Shown here: positions 62,797-64,000 of the stretch, in pieces | Position numbering within the stretch: position 1 is the first letter of the stretch | Layout of the letters: the number at the start of each line of letters is the position of its first letter | DNA from: an uncultured Actinomycetes bacterium | Lineage (GTDB): Bacteria; Actinomycetota; Actinomycetes; Nanopelagicales; Nanopelagicaceae | DNA: 64,000 nt | Direction of reading: 5' to 3' | Assembly: GCA_903895995.1 (NCBI GenBank) | Contig: CAITVX010000013.1 | Coordinates: forward strand, 1-64,000 | Program-made: the position numbers and the translations under genes | The notes under the pieces: generated by a model | What the model was told of the DNA's origin: nothing | Database searches by the model: none | What the model saw: the letters and a program-made list of their open reading frames with translations, nothing else

Positions 62797-63940
62797 CGTT
62801 GCGATCGGTTATGGCCTCATCGTGCCAGCTATTCCACTCTTTGCGCGGACTTTCCATGCCAATGCAACGCAGGTAGGATTAATCATCTCCAGCTTTGCTC
62901 TCGCTCGCTTCGGATCGGGGCTGATTTCAGGCAAATTCGTTGATGCAATAGGTGAACGACTTACCCTTGGATTCGGGCTTGGAATGGTCTCAATCTCATC
63001 CCTGCTCTGCGGATTCGCCCATTCTTATTGGCAGTTACTGACTTACCGGGCTGCTGGCGGGCTTGGATCTTCGATGTTCTCAGTATCTGCAAGTGCGCTT
63101 CTGATGCGCTCAGTCAATGATGCGCAGCGTGCCCAGGCTCAATCCATTTATAACTCCGGCTTCCTAATCGGCGGCATTATCGGGCCGGCATTTGGAGGAA
63201 TTCTCTCTGCCATTTCATTACGTGCTCCATTCTTCGTCTATGCAGTCACGCTCTTGGCGGCTTCACTTACCTCACTTCTCTACTTGCACGAGAAGCGCCT
63301 CGGTAGATCCATTATCAATAAACAGACTGAAGATGATCGAGTACTTCTTCGGGATGCGATCAAGCTTCACCCTTATCGCATTGCGCTGATTATCACTTTC
63401 CTCTCTAACTGGATTCTCTTCGGATTACGATCCTCGATCCTTCCGCTCTTTGCTACGAGCCAATTGCATATTTCTACATCAGCTTTAGGTTTCGGTTTCA
63501 CCTTTGCTGCAATTGCCCAAGGCTCACTCCTCGTGCTGGCTGGAAAGATCATCGATATTCGTGGACGTAGGATCGGTCTCCTGATTGGATCTGCATTTAT
63601 TACTTCAGGCATGATCGTGCTCATGACTGCAACACATCAATGGTCTTTCTTCACCTTGATGATCCTCTTTGGTTTTGGTGGAGCATTTATGGGAACCGCG
63701 CCCGTCTCTATCGTCGGAGATCTCTTCGGTGGCCGTGGTGGCAGAGTCATAGCGCTTTATCAAATGGCTGGAGATGCAGGAATGATTGCTTGTCCAATTA
63801 TTGTTGGCTTCCTTGTTGATCGCTTCTCATATCGAGTTGCCTTTGAAGTTTCGAGTGCGCTCTTCTTGTTCGCGATATATATGGCCTTTAAATTGAAGGA
63901 GACTCGGAAAGAGTTTGAGATCTCTTTCCGAGAAGAGTGA
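62756..63940 (+). CDS. MFS transporter (12 TM), drug/metabolite efflux type
   Basis: The 394-residue protein has about 12 membrane segments: the first is VFVLSAVGFFVAIGYGLIVPAIPLFA, motif A-like GKFVDAIGERLTLG follows, and motif C-like GFLIGGIIGPAFGGILS is at about 139-155. It resembles the MFS multidrug (DHA1-like) group. The only standard start is TTG 62756, inside the left arm of a terminator-like hairpin and without a Shine-Dalgarno sequence; ATT/ATC starts just upstream are possible. The first helix is needed for the fold, so translation must begin here. Confidence 0.88.
   Translation: MPKEVFVLSAVGFFVAIGYGLIVPAIPLFARTFHANATQVGLIISSFALARFGSGLISGKFVDAIGERLTLGFGLGMVSISSLLCGFAHSYWQLLTYRAAGGLGSSMFSVSASALLMRSVNDAQRAQAQSIYNSGFLIGGIIGPAFGGILSAISLRAPFFVYAVTLLAASLTSLLYLHEKRLGRSIINKQTEDDRVLLRDAIKLHPYRIALIITFLSNWILFGLRSSILPLFATSQLHISTSALGFGFTFAAIAQGSLLVLAGKIIDIRGRRIGLLIGSAFITSGMIVLMTATHQWSFFTLMILFGFGGAFMGTAPVSIVGDLFGGRGGRVIALYQMAGDAGMIACPIIVGFLVDRFSYRVAFEVSSALFLFAIYMAFKLKETRKEFEISFREE
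63903..63932. repeat. 11-bp perfect inverted repeat in the last codons
   Basis: CTCGGAAAGAG (63903-63913) and CTCTTTCCGAG (63922-63932) pair perfectly around an 8-base loop at the very end of the MFS gene. No T tract follows. It may aid termination or RNA stability. Confidence 0.5.
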
Positions 63941-64000
63941 GAATCAGGTGGTTTTAGGCTGGGTTACCCTTGGAATAGGCATAAATCGGGCCCCTTATTT

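Overview
The window looks like a piece of a streamlined, moderate-GC actinobacterial chromosome, most likely a freshwater acI-type organism (Ca. Nanopelagicales, for example Planktophila or Nanopelagicus). The lineage call rests on two WhiB-family regulators, a sigR/rsrA pair, a fused Kgd-type 2-oxoglutarate enzyme, AdnAB, sodN/sodX, DUF5679, UPF0182 and DUF4307 genes, an actinobacterial initiator tRNA, and very short or negative intergenic distances. I recognised no insertion sequence, prophage, integrase or CRISPR array. Two blocks follow gene orders known from mycobacteria: 23.7-41.8 kb (UPF0182, Zincin_2, ThiF-like, whiB7, uvrD2, nudC, adnB, adnA) and 43.7-59.2 kb (ychF, ispH, xseAB, fum, phoH2, a Z-prenyltransferase, DUF4307, greA).

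Layout. 1-5.6 kb: a minus-strand run msrA, terC, patB, metB, two small membrane proteins and a glycosyltransferase cut by the window edge (sulfur amino acids and oxidised methionine repair). 5.6-9.5 kb: tRNA-Arg, whiB1, argG, a secreted Gly/Pro-rich protein, a degenerate GGDEF protein and a membrane protein. 9.6-20.3 kb: kgd, nickel SOD with its maturation protease, a hotdog thioesterase, the SigR/RsrA thiol-stress pair, an SRAP protein, aroA-rsgA, hisN and an unknown gene. 20.3-23.6 kb: oxidative pentose phosphate operon pgl-gnd-zwf and tRNA-fMet. 23.7-31.7 kb: UPF0182, Zincin_2, a 447-base gene-free stretch with a candidate small RNA, a YgjP-type metalloprotease, DUF5679, a ThiF-like protein and whiB7 with a long leader. 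31.7-41.8 kb: uvrD2, nudC, a phosphatase-fold hydrolase, adnB and adnA. 41.8-59.2 kb: typA, ychF, rmuC, glpD/glpK, ispH/xseAB/fumarase, a secreted transglycosylase, phoH2, a prenyltransferase, DUF3817, SURF1 and greA. 59.2-64 kb: a DrrAB-like exporter and two MFS transporters.

Regulation. The most unusual signals are regulatory. At least 18 genes have a TANNNT -10 hexamer exactly 6-7 bases before the start codon, which predicts leaderless mRNAs. At glpD/glpK the two divergent -10 boxes share five base pairs, and at ispH/xseA they sit one base pair apart. sigR has a GGAAT-N18-GTT promoter ending 8 bases before one ATG and a second -10 box before an in-frame ATG seven codons later, predicting two N-terminal forms. 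whiB7 has a leader of about 340 bases with two translationally coupled uORFs, an 18-bp palindrome at the second uORF stop and an intrinsic terminator. A candidate minus-strand RNA ends at 28379 in a terminator whose two non-Watson-Crick positions become G-U pairs only on that strand. These are predictions from reading the sequence; no search or folding program was run.
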